Positions 25,470-32,674 of a DNA stretch of 64,000 bases are shown here, in pieces. A model generated the notes under the pieces. It ran no database searches and was not told where the DNA came from. It saw nothing but the letters and a program-made list of their open reading frames with translations. Made by a program: the position numbers and the translations under genes. The first letter of the stretch is position 1. Each line of letters opens with the position of its first letter. Origin of the DNA: Actinoallomurus liliacearum (GTDB lineage Bacteria > Actinomycetota > Actinomycetes > Streptosporangiales > Streptosporangiaceae); contig NZ_BAABHJ010000008.1 of the NCBI RefSeq assembly GCF_039542035.1, positions 124,001 through 188,000 of the forward strand. The letters are read 5' to 3'.

Positions 25470-26336
25470 ATGGCACTACGTTTCGCCCGCACGGCCGTCC
25501 TGGCCTTAGCGATCGCGGCCGCCGGATGCTCGTCCGGCGGGCGCGGGCCGATCGCCGCACCGCCCACGATGGCGCCGTCCGGCCCGGCGGCCGACGACGG
25601 TACGGCCGCTCCGACTCCGGCGCCCAGCGTGTCCGACGAGCTGCGGACCACGCGGCCGTCCGGCGCCCCTTCCGCCCGCGCGTACGGCCGATGGGGGCGC
25701 CCCGTCCTGTACGACGACTTCGGCAGCGACCGGCTGGACCCGCGCAAGTGGCAGGTCTACGACGCGCCCAACGCCCTGTCCCATCCGGGATCGCCCGCCG
25801 GGGTGCACGTGGCGAACGGGCGCCTGCGGCTCGTCGGCGGGCTCTACGACGGTAAGGACCAGTCCGCGGGCGTCGTCTCGCGTCTGGCCCAGACGTACGG
25901 CCGCTGGGAGGCGCGCATCCGGGCCGACCGCGGCAGCGGGTACTCCGCGACCGCCTTCCTGTGGCCGACCCGGCTCGGCGCGCCGGAGTTCGCGGAGATC
26001 GACTTCGCCGAGATCATCGACGGCACCCGGCGTACCGGCGGGCTGTTCATCCACCACGGCGCGGACGACCGGCAGCTCGCCAAGATCGCCCGTGTCGACT
26101 TCACGCGGTGGCACACCGTGGCCGTGGACTGGCTGCCGCAGAAGCTGACGTTCTGGGTGGACGGCAAGGCCGTGTGGACCTACGAGGGGCCGTACGTCCC
26201 GAAACAGGCGGACATGCACCTCAACCTGCGCAACGAGACGGCGGACGGGTTCCACCGGATGGCGGACACGCCGCAGCGGGTGACCATGGAGGTCGACTGG
26301 ATCCGGGTGTTCCGCGCGCCCGGGATCAACCGCTGA
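25470..26336 (+). CDS. GH16 beta-glucanase-like lipoprotein
   Basis: A lipoprotein signal (ALAIAAAGC, lipobox AAGC at about residue 22) is followed by a Pro/Ala/Thr linker and a glycoside hydrolase family 16 domain. The catalytic signature ExDxxE is present as EIDFAE within GAPEFAEIDFAEI (nucleophile and acid/base Glu). The domain ends with the usual VDWIRVFR strand. It probably cleaves a beta-1,3- or mixed-linked glucan or galactan at the cell surface. Start ATG 25470. It lies convergent with tatB, whose stop is 3 bases away. Confidence 0.9.
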   Translation: MALRFARTAVLALAIAAAGCSSGGRGPIAAPPTMAPSGPAADDGTAAPTPAPSVSDELRTTRPSGAPSARAYGRWGRPVLYDDFGSDRLDPRKWQVYDAPNALSHPGSPAGVHVANGRLRLVGGLYDGKDQSAGVVSRLAQTYGRWEARIRADRGSGYSATAFLWPTRLGAPEFAEIDFAEIIDGTRRTGGLFIHHGADDRQLAKIARVDFTRWHTVAVDWLPQKLTFWVDGKAVWTYEGPYVPKQADMHLNLRNETADGFHRMADTPQRVTMEVDWIRVFRAPGINR

Positions 26337-26339
26337 CGG

Positions 26340-26666
26340 TCAGGTGGCCTCCGGGTCGTACGGCGGGCGCTCGCCGTATGGCAGGAGCGGCTCGTCGCGC
26401 ACCGGCTCCTGGACGTCGAGCTCGTCGAGGTCCTCCAGCAGGTGCTTGGTCACGAACCGGCGGGGATTCAGATCGGCGATGTCGAAGTCGGCGAACTCCG
26501 GCCCCAGCCCGTCCTGGAGGTCCTGCTTCGCGCTGTTGGCCATCGTGCGCAACTGCCGCAGGGCACGCCCCGCCTGGGCCGCGACCTTGGGGAGCTGGTC
26601 CGGACCGAAGATGATGACGGCCAGCACCACGAGGACCGCGCCCTCACCGAACCCTATGCCGAACAC
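26340..26666 (-). CDS. tatB: Sec-independent protein translocase subunit TatB-like
   Basis: The 108-residue product begins FGIGFGEGAVLVVLAVIIFGPDQLPK, a single membrane helix and the FGP hinge typical of TatA/TatB. An amphipathic helix and an acidic, Pro-rich tail follow. GTG 26666 is chosen because GGAGGA lies 6 bases upstream; longer upstream starts add residues not found in the family. Its place next to htrA and sigE matches the M. tuberculosis order (sigE-rseA-htrA-tatB), which favours TatB over TatA. Confidence 0.92.
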   Translation of the reverse strand: MFGIGFGEGAVLVVLAVIIFGPDQLPKVAAQAGRALRQLRTMANSAKQDLQDGLGPEFADFDIADLNPRRFVTKHLLEDLDELDVQEPVRDEPLLPYGERPPYDPEAT

Positions 26667-26758
26667 CCGTCCTCCATGTGGTGGCCGCGGCTCCTGCGAG
26701 GAGCCGCTCATCCCAGCTTAACCGGGCCGGGATGCGCGGTCTCCCCCAGCGGGCTCCC

Positions 26759-28537
26759 CTAGTTTCCGGCCGCCAGGGTCAGCTGGACGGTCCTGCTCTG
26801 CCCGGCACGGGTGTAGACGACCGGCACCGTGTCGCCGGGCGACTTGCTGCGGATGGCGACGATCAGTTCGTCGGCGCCGCCGATCGGCTTGCCGCCGAAG
26901 GACGTGATGACGTCGCCGGCCTTCAGCCCGGCCTTCTCCGCCGGGCCGCCCGGCGTGATCGTGCCGCCCTTGCACTGCGTCGCCGAGCCGCTGGTCGCGA
27001 TCCGCGCGCCGCTGCCCTGGTAGGACATGTCCATGCAGGCGCCGATGATCGGGTGGGTGACCTTACCGCCCTTGATCAACTGCTCGGCGACCCGCTTGAC
27101 CTGGTTGCTCGGGATGGCGAAGCCGAGGCCGATGCTGCCGCTCTGCTGCTTGTCGCCGCCGAGGGACTGGCCGCCCAGCGTGGCGATCGCGGAGTTCACC
27201 CCGATGACCCGGCCCTGGGAGTCGACCAGCGGGCCGCCGGAGTTCCCGGGGTTGATGGCCGCGTCGGTCTGCACGGCGCTGATGTAGGCGGACTCGCCGC
27301 TCTCACCGCTCGTGGTGACCGGACGGTTCAGCGCGCTGACGATGCCGGTCGTGACCGTGCCGGCCAGGCCGAGCGGCGAGCCGATCGCGATGACCGGGTC
27401 ACCGACGGCGATCCCGTCGGAGTCGCCGAGGAGGAGCGCCGGACGGCCGTCGAGCGAGCCGGGCTTGATCACGGCGATGTCGGAGTTGGGGTCGCGGCCG
27501 ATGATGCTCGCCGAGGTGGTCTTGCCGTCGTTGAAGACGACCTGCATCGTGCCGCCCTGGGCGGCGGGGGCGACCACGTGGTTGTTGGTGACGATGTAGC
27601 CGCCGTTGACGATGAAGCCGGTGCCCGCGCCGCCCTCGGTGGCGTTCGCCACCTTGATCATCACGACGCTCGGCACGACGCGCTTGGCGATCCCGGCGAC
27701 GGATCCCGGATCGCGGTTCTTGGCGCCGGTGGTCGACCCGCCACCCAGGTCGACGGACCGCGGACCGCTGTTACGCGTGGCGACCACGCCGATGCCCGCG
27801 CCCAGGGCGCCGGCGATGAGCGCGACCGCCACCGCGACGGCGACGAACACCCCCATGACGGGTCCGGACCGCTCGCTCGGCCGGACGGACGGCACGGGCG
27901 CCCAGTTCGGGCCGGTGCCGCCGGGTCCGCCCGGCGGTGTGCCCCAGGCGTACGGGACCGGGGACGGCTGCGGCTGGTTGTGCGGCGTGAAGATCGGCCG
28001 CGGCGGACCCTGCTGCTCCCCCGGCCGGCCGCCCTGCCCGTACGCCGGCGCCCCCTGCCCGGTGTACGCCGGCCGGCCCTCGTCGAGGCCCGGCCAGCCG
28101 TTCTGGCCGACGTAGCCCGGACGGCCGTCGTCCAGGCCCGGCTGACCGCCCTGGGGCGCGTAGCCCGGACCGCCCTGCTCGAGACCCGGCCGGCCGTTCT
28201 GGCCGACGTAGCCCGGACGGCCGTCGTCGAGACCCGGCTGACCGCCCTGGGGCGCGTAGCCCGGACCGCCCTGCTCGAGGCCCGGCAGGCCGTCCTGGTC
28301 CGGCATGGTCGTCGGGCCGCCCTGACTCGGAACGCCGACCGATCCGTACGGCCGCCCCTCCTCGCCGTACGACGACGCCCCCGGGTCCGGCGGCGCCATG
28401 CCCTCGTACCTCGGCGGACCGGACACCAGAAGCTGGTCCGTCAGGCTCGGGGCGGCGTCCTCGTCCCCGGCGTTCGGCCCGTGCACACGCCCGTCATCCG
28501 GCGTGGCTCCCCCGGGCGCGCGGCTGTCATCCGTCAT
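26759..28537 (-). CDS. htrA: HtrA/DegP-type membrane serine protease with PDZ
   Basis: This envelope quality-control protease has a long cytoplasmic Gly/Pro-rich N-terminus (~270 residues) with 32-residue repeats, one transmembrane helix (AVALIAGALGAGIGVVATRN), then a trypsin-like domain. The triad is seen in IVTNNHVV (His), DPNSDIAVIK (Asp) and INPGNSGGPLV (Ser). The C-terminus is a PDZ domain (GPAEKAGLKAGDVITSFGG). ATG 28537 has AAGGAG 7 bases upstream. It is downstream of the sigE-anti-sigma-rseB operon but separated by 170 bp, so it likely has its own promoter as well. Confidence 0.95.
   Translation of the reverse strand: MTDDSRAPGGATPDDGRVHGPNAGDEDAAPSLTDQLLVSGPPRYEGMAPPDPGASSYGEEGRPYGSVGVPSQGGPTTMPDQDGLPGLEQGGPGYAPQGGQPGLDDGRPGYVGQNGRPGLEQGGPGYAPQGGQPGLDDGRPGYVGQNGWPGLDEGRPAYTGQGAPAYGQGGRPGEQQGPPRPIFTPHNQPQPSPVPYAWGTPPGGPGGTGPNWAPVPSVRPSERSGPVMGVFVAVAVAVALIAGALGAGIGVVATRNSGPRSVDLGGGSTTGAKNRDPGSVAGIAKRVVPSVVMIKVANATEGGAGTGFIVNGGYIVTNNHVVAPAAQGGTMQVVFNDGKTTSASIIGRDPNSDIAVIKPGSLDGRPALLLGDSDGIAVGDPVIAIGSPLGLAGTVTTGIVSALNRPVTTSGESGESAYISAVQTDAAINPGNSGGPLVDSQGRVIGVNSAIATLGGQSLGGDKQQSGSIGLGFAIPSNQVKRVAEQLIKGGKVTHPIIGACMDMSYQGSGARIATSGSATQCKGGTITPGGPAEKAGLKAGDVITSFGGKPIGGADELIVAIRSKSPGDTVPVVYTRAGQSRTVQLTLAAGN
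28101..28292 (-). repeat. Two 96-bp tandem repeats inside htrA
   Basis: Units at 28101-28196 and 28197-28292 encode a 32-residue Gly/Pro/Gln-rich repeat containing GQPGLDDGRPGYVGQN. The copies differ at only a few bases, suggesting recent duplication. Partial, more diverged versions follow toward 28000. Confidence 0.9.
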
Positions 28538-28707
28538 CAACAAGCTCCTTGCGTACCGCGCATGGACTTTGCTTCAGCGCTCCACACTGCCGGGCATGGC
28601 ATGTGGCGAGCATAAGCGACCCCGGCCACCAAACCATTCGGGTCACGGCTTTACCCCACCCGAGACCACATCCACCCGAACGCCCTACAAAACGCGATCT
28701 TCACCGA

Positions 28708-29781
28708 TCAGTCAAACGGGTTGGCCCAGGATGTCAGCCGATCGAGGCCCCGGCCGATGCGGCCCCAGAACCCCGTGTCCCCGTGCGGCAGCGCCGCCAC
28801 AGCCTGGTCGACGACCGGCGGCGGCGCGTCTGCCACGATCGTGTAGACGTAACCCCGGCTCGCCCACACGGCCCGCTGCTGGACGGTGTCACGGAGGTAG
28901 ACGGTCCGGCCGCCGCGGGTGGTCTTGTGCCAGTGCTGCACGCTGCTCGGATCGAGCACGCCGCGCTGCACGAACACCGAGACGACCGAGAGCCCGTCGG
29001 AGTAGCTGAGGTGCACGACGGGACCACCGGTGTCGTGCTGCCGCGCGTCGTACAGGCTGAGGTGCCCCGGCAGGGCGGACGCCACCGGCCAGCCGCGGTA
29101 CCGCAGCGCGCCCAGGTCGGCGCCGACGAGCTGGTGCGTCCAGGGCGCCTCGATCGTCTGTGGCGTGGAGGCCGCCACGAACATCGTCTTCGGCACCGAC
29201 GGCCGCATCTCGGTGAAGAACGTGAGGTTCACCGCGCGCCCCAGCTGGTCGAGCAGCTCGCGGCGGAGCATGAGGCCGGTGGCGCGGTCGATGTGGAACC
29301 GGCCGGCGGCCGTACCGTCGGCGCGACGCGCCTCGATGATGGTGGTGGGCCGCCCGCAGACCTGCCCCTCACCGGCCTGGACGACGGCGTAGTTGCGGGC
29401 GAGCAGGTCGAGCATCCTCGACGTGTACCCGGTGAGACCGCCCTGGGCCTGCTGGGGGCCGTCCGCCTCGAACATCTGCCCGCCCTGCTCGGCGGTGGTG
29501 CTCTGCACCCGCATCCGGGTGCCCTGGCCGGGCACGTGGGCGACGTTGACCAGCGACGTGGTCGACATGCCGCTGCGGCTCCAGGACGTGATGTACTGCA
29601 CGCCCTCGTACGAGGTGTCGCGCGCGGCCCCCTCGGCGCCGCGCAGGAGCCGCAGGGCCTCCGGGTCGGAGCGCAGCCGGGCGCCGCTGGCGGTGTCACC
29701 GGTGGTCACGAACCACAGCAGCAACAGCGCGGTGGCGAGGCCACCCGCCAGCCACGCGTTGTGCGAGGTCCGGCCGCTCAC
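28708..29781 (-). CDS. RseB/MucB-type sigma-E regulatory protein
   Basis: The 357-residue protein has an N-terminal membrane anchor (LAGGLATALLLLWFV). A two-domain periplasmic-type fold like MucB/RseB follows, with VQYITSWSRSG and FHIDRATGLMLRRELLD as landmarks. In proteobacteria RseB shields the anti-sigma factor and senses envelope damage; a similar role is likely here. GTG 29781 overlaps the anti-sigma stop by 4 bases (GTGA), so the two are translationally coupled. Confidence 0.88.
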   Translation of the reverse strand: MSGRTSHNAWLAGGLATALLLLWFVTTGDTASGARLRSDPEALRLLRGAEGAARDTSYEGVQYITSWSRSGMSTTSLVNVAHVPGQGTRMRVQSTTAEQGGQMFEADGPQQAQGGLTGYTSRMLDLLARNYAVVQAGEGQVCGRPTTIIEARRADGTAAGRFHIDRATGLMLRRELLDQLGRAVNLTFFTEMRPSVPKTMFVAASTPQTIEAPWTHQLVGADLGALRYRGWPVASALPGHLSLYDARQHDTGGPVVHLSYSDGLSVVSVFVQRGVLDPSSVQHWHKTTRGGRTVYLRDTVQQRAVWASRGYVYTIVADAPPPVVDQAVAALPHGDTGFWGRIGRGLDRLTSWANPFD

Positions 29782-30344
29782 GGCTGATCGCCGGCCGTGA
29801 CCTCGGGCCGCGGGTCGGTCAGCGGGACGTCTCCGGAGGTCAGGGCGTGCTCGACGGCGAACTGCTCGACGGACGGGGTGACGCGGGGCAGGGAGCCCGG
29901 GTCGGCGCCCGCGGCGAACGCCGCCGAGCCGACGCCGAGGACCGCGAGCGCCGCCGCGCCCGCGACGAGATAGCGCCCGCGCGGCAGCCTGCGCCGCATG
30001 GCGGCCGCGCGACCGGGCCGGTTGTCCGATGGCCGGGTCCGGACGGGACGCACGTCACCGGGGCGCGCGACGGCCGGGGAGCGGGCCTGGCCGGGCAGCC
30101 GGGGAACGGGCGGCGGAAGGGGATCCCCCGGCTCGCCCATGGCCTCCAGACGGCGCAGGAGGGCCTCGGAGGGCATCGTGTCGTTGAGCGCCCGCAGACG
30201 CTTCTTGAGGGAGCGCAGCGCCTCGGCCTCGGCGCGGCACTCCGCGCAGGCGGCGAGGTGGCGATGCGCCTTCTCGCGCTCGTGGTGTCCGAGCTCACCG
30301 TCGATCAGCGCGGTGAGCCGCTCCCCCAAATGATGCCCACTCAT
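29778..30344 (-). CDS. rseA: Anti-sigma factor with zinc-binding (ZAS/zf-HC2) domain
   Basis: The 188-residue protein holds the zinc anti-sigma motif HLAACAEC (HX3CX2C) near residue 30. A Pro/Arg-rich cytoplasmic linker, one transmembrane helix (LVAGAAALAVLGVGSAAFAA) and a short outer tail follow. It should hold SigE inactive at the membrane until released by proteolysis. Start ATG 30344 has AGGAGG four bases upstream and overlaps the sigE stop (ATGA). The gene symbol follows the M. tuberculosis arrangement. Confidence 0.92.
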   Translation of the reverse strand: MSGHHLGERLTALIDGELGHHEREKAHRHLAACAECRAEAEALRSLKKRLRALNDTMPSEALLRRLEAMGEPGDPLPPPVPRLPGQARSPAVARPGDVRPVRTRPSDNRPGRAAAMRRRLPRGRYLVAGAAALAVLGVGSAAFAAGADPGSLPRVTPSVEQFAVEHALTSGDVPLTDPRPEVTAGDQP

Positions 30345-30931
30345 GGGGCCTCCTGCGGGGCGCGGCGGGGGCCGCGGTGCTCCAGCGCGGCGCGCAACTG
30401 CGCCCGGCCACGGTGGATGCGGCTGCGAACGGTGCCGATCTTCACGCTGAGGGTCGCGGCGATCTCCTCGTAGGACAGGCCCTCGATGTCGCACAGGACG
30501 ACGGCGGCGCGGTAGTCCGGCGCCAGCGCGTCGAGCGCCGCCTGGACGTCGGCGTCGAGCTTCTTGTCGTCGTAGGCCTGGGCGGGCGTGGGCTCCGGTC
30601 CGTGCAGGCGCTCGGCCGCGTCATCGGCGAGCCCCTCGAACCGGATGCGCTGCCGTCGGCGCGCCTGGTCGAGGAAGAGGTTGGTGGTGATCCGGTGCAG
30701 CCAGCCCTCGAACGTGCCGGGCTGGTAGTTGGCGAGGGAACGGAAGACCCGGACGAAGACCTCCTGGGTGAGGTCCTCGGCGTCGTGGGGGTTGCCGGTG
30801 AGCCGGAAGGCCAGTCGGTAGACGCGCGCGGAGTGCTCCCGCACGATCTCGTCCCACGTCGGAGGAGTCCAGGCGATGCCGGGGTCGTGCACCGACACTC
30901 CCCTTTCACGTACGAGTTCTGCCACCGACAT
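30341..30931 (-). CDS. sigE: ECF sigma factor SigE
   Basis: This 196-residue ECF sigma factor has region 2 (VYRLAFRLTGNPHDAEDLTQEVFVRV, residues ~38-63) and region 4 (GLSYEEIAATLSVKIGTVRSRIHRGR, ~150-175), with no extra C-terminal domain. Position in a sigE-anti-sigma-rseB-htrA-tatB block, with a divergent O-methyltransferase, mirrors Rv1220c-Rv1224 of M. tuberculosis. It probably directs envelope-stress transcription. A GGGAACT-N16-CGTT element lies about 50 bases upstream of the ATG, indicating autoregulation. Confidence 0.94.
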   Translation of the reverse strand: MSVAELVRERGVSVHDPGIAWTPPTWDEIVREHSARVYRLAFRLTGNPHDAEDLTQEVFVRVFRSLANYQPGTFEGWLHRITTNLFLDQARRRQRIRFEGLADDAAERLHGPEPTPAQAYDDKKLDADVQAALDALAPDYRAAVVLCDIEGLSYEEIAATLSVKIGTVRSRIHRGRAQLRAALEHRGPRRAPQEAP

Positions 30932-30980
30932 ACTGCCCCGATTCTTCCTCTCCGCCTAGCGGTAGCCACGCCCTCTGAAG

Positions 30981-31007
30981 AACGTGACGGTACGCGGCGG
31001 AGTTCCC
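30981..31007 (-). promoter_or_regulatory. SigE-type promoter of the sigE operon
   Basis: On the minus strand, GGGAACT (-35, starting at 31007) is followed after 16 bases by CGTT (-10, 30984-30981). This fits the published mycobacterial SigE consensus GGGAACY-N15-16-CGTT. It predicts a 5' leader of roughly 45 bases before the sigE ATG at 30931. Confidence 0.65.
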
Positions 31008-31037
31008 CCTCCGTACTAGTGTTTGCCCTGCAGGCTC

Positions 31038-31691
31038 ATGCATCCCAAGGAGGAAGTCATCGACGCGGTGAAGGCCACCCTGGCCTACGTGGACCAATAC
31101 CTCCCGGAGGACGAGCCGCTGCGCGAGGCCCGGCAGCGCGGCATCGACGTCGGGGCCACCCCGATCGGCGCGGCGGGCGGCGCGGTCCTGCGCTTCCTCG
31201 CCGCCGCGATCAGCGCGCGCACGGTCGTGGAGATCGGGTCGGGGTGCGGCGTGTCCGGCATCTGGCTGCTGCGCGGGATGCGTCCCGACGGCGTGCTCAC
31301 GAGCGTGGACGTCGAGCCGGAGAACCAGCGGCTGGCCCGTGAGGCGTACGCCGCGGCCGGCTTCCCGACCTCCCGGGCCCGCATGATCGCCGGCCGCGCC
31401 CTGGACGTGCTGCCCCGGCTCACCGACGGCGCGTACGACATGGTCTTCTGTGACGCGGTGAAGCAGGAGTACCCCGAGTACCTCGGCGAGGCGCTGCGGC
31501 TGCTGCGGCCCGGCGGCGTCGTCGCGTTCGACAACGCCCTGTGGCACGACCGCGTCGCCGACCCGGCGAACCGGGACCCGGACACGGTGGCGATCCGCAG
31601 CCTCGGCCGCATGGTCCGCGAGGACGACCGCCTCTTCCCGCTGCTGCTGCCGGTCGGGGACGGGCTCCTCGCCGCCGTCAAGAGCCGGTGA
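31038..31691 (+). CDS. SAM-dependent O-methyltransferase
   Basis: The 217-residue protein is a class I methyltransferase of the caffeoyl-CoA/catechol OMT type: VVEIGSGCGVSGIWLL binds SAM, TSVDVEPENQRLAREAY gives the acidic loop, and FCDAVKQEYPEYL and FDNALWHDRV carry metal/substrate residues. It is the ortholog-position match of Rv1220c, divergent from sigE. The substrate is unknown. ATG 31038 is favoured; TTG 31023 is upstream in frame. No clear ribosome binding site is visible. Confidence 0.92.
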   Translation: MHPKEEVIDAVKATLAYVDQYLPEDEPLREARQRGIDVGATPIGAAGGAVLRFLAAAISARTVVEIGSGCGVSGIWLLRGMRPDGVLTSVDVEPENQRLAREAYAAAGFPTSRARMIAGRALDVLPRLTDGAYDMVFCDAVKQEYPEYLGEALRLLRPGGVVAFDNALWHDRVADPANRDPDTVAIRSLGRMVREDDRLFPLLLPVGDGLLAAVKSR

Positions 31692-31751
31692 GCCCACACC
31701 ACGGGGCATGACCTCGGTCACCGGAACGCGCGCCCTGGCCGCGGTGGCGTC

Positions 31752-32330
31752 GTGATCGCCGTACGGGCGCGGACTTCGCCGCAGGGCGTCGCCTCGGTCG
31801 CCGGGACGCTCGTGCTGACCGGGGTGGCCGTGGCGTTCGCGGTGAGCGGGGCGCTGAGCGTGCCGGCCGTCGGCGGCCTGGTGGCCCTCGTCATCGGCGT
31901 GCTGGGGCTCGCGCTGTTCGGCGCCCGCCTCGTCGTGGCGGCCGGGCGGGCGGTGAGCGGCCGGCCGGTGCTGGAGGTCGACGAGCACGGGGTGTGCCTG
32001 CCGGCGGCGTGGCCGTGGTCGCGCGCCCGGGACCGGAGGCTGTCCTGGCCGGACGTGGCCTCGGTGGTGGTGTGGAACGAGACGCTCCCGCGCGGGCGGA
32101 TGCGTTCGGTGCGATACGTCGCCTTCCTGCCCACCGAGGAGCGCGCGGCAGAGGCAGGGGCCGTGCCCGGTGTGGAACTGCTGGCGCTGCACCTGGAGGA
32201 CGTGCCCGGTACGGCGACACCGCACTGGTCCACGGCGTTGCCGCCGCGCGCGACGGTGCCGCCGGAGGCGGTCCTGGAGGAGGTGCGCCGCCTCGGCGGC
32301 GTGCGGATCGTGGACGCCGGGTCGCGCTGA
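31752..32330 (+). CDS. Membrane protein with PH-like C-terminal domain, hypothetical
   Basis: Two transmembrane helices fill residues ~15-62 (VLTGVAVAFAVSGALSV and LVALVIGVLGLALFGARLVV). A soluble beta-rich domain begins LEVDEHGVCLPAAWPW and contains LSWPDVASVVVW, a pattern seen in bacterial PH-like membrane proteins. No enzyme motif is present. GTG 31752 starts 60 bases after the methyltransferase on the same strand. Confidence 0.75.
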   Translation: MIAVRARTSPQGVASVAGTLVLTGVAVAFAVSGALSVPAVGGLVALVIGVLGLALFGARLVVAAGRAVSGRPVLEVDEHGVCLPAAWPWSRARDRRLSWPDVASVVVWNETLPRGRMRSVRYVAFLPTEERAAEAGAVPGVELLALHLEDVPGTATPHWSTALPPRATVPPEAVLEEVRRLGGVRIVDAGSR

Positions 32331-32513
32331 CACTTCAACGTCGTTTTCCCGTTTTCTCCTTAATTAACGTGGGTTCGCTGAATAAACCCTGACTTAGGAC
32401 CTCACGCGCCCGACGTAGGCCGCTCACCCCTTTGCGGGGTTCGTACGGGGATAGAGCACGACAACATGCTTTCTGCCGCCCTTTCGGCAATCCCCCCGAA
32501 GTGAGGCCCCAAG
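32331..32513. other. AT-richer leader region of the polysaccharide operon
   Basis: This 183-bp stretch is visibly less GC-rich than its surroundings (for example CTCCTTAATTAACGTGGG near 32364). It precedes the chain of small ORFs ahead of the nucleotide-sugar dehydrogenase. It must hold the operon promoter, but no convincing -35/-10 pair or known riboswitch core was found. CCCCTTTGCGGGG near 32429 can form a small hairpin. Confidence 0.5.
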
Positions 32514-32603
32514 ATGTACATCAGAAGAACGTGGCATTTCGCGGCTGTTCTCCCGAGGCCGTTAATCAAGGTCACCGAGGAGCCCGCGGAGGTCGTCGCA
32601 TGA
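32514..32603 (+). CDS. Short upstream ORF (29 aa) coupled to leader repeat copy 1
   Basis: ATG 32514, with GAGG 7 bases before it, opens a 29-residue reading frame (MYIRRTWHFAAVLPRPLIKV at its start). Its TGA (32601-32603) overlaps the ATG of the leader repeat at 32600. A ribosome finishing it would be placed directly on the next start. No homology is recognised, so it may act only as a translated leader. Confidence 0.5.
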   Translation: MYIRRTWHFAAVLPRPLIKVTEEPAEVVA

Positions 32604-32674
32604 CCGAGCGACGCGAGGGAATCGACGAGCACAGCACCTTGGTCATGAGGCCGACGAAGGAGGCCTCATGACCA
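32600..32674 (+). repeat. Leader repeat copy 1: 23-aa MTER leader plus start-codon hairpin
   Basis: ATG 32600 encodes a 23-residue peptide (MTERREGIDEHS at its start, PTKEAS at its end). It terminates in an ATGA overlap with the dehydrogenase start at 32668. TGGTCATGAGGCC (32640-32652) and its exact reverse complement (32662-32674) form a 13-bp hairpin with loop GACGAAGGA. The hairpin buries the dehydrogenase ATG, while part of the Shine-Dalgarno is in the loop. Translation of the leader would open it. Copies 2 and 3 are at 38280 and 63637. Confidence 0.8.

Noticed and set aside
28101..28292. Possible CRISPR-like repeat
   Set aside because: Direct 96-bp repeats without spacers, in frame within htrA; a protein repeat.
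32331..32513. Riboswitch (c-di-GMP or c-di-AMP class) ahead of the polysaccharide operon
   Set aside because: No conserved core of either class could be found; only a small hairpin is visible.
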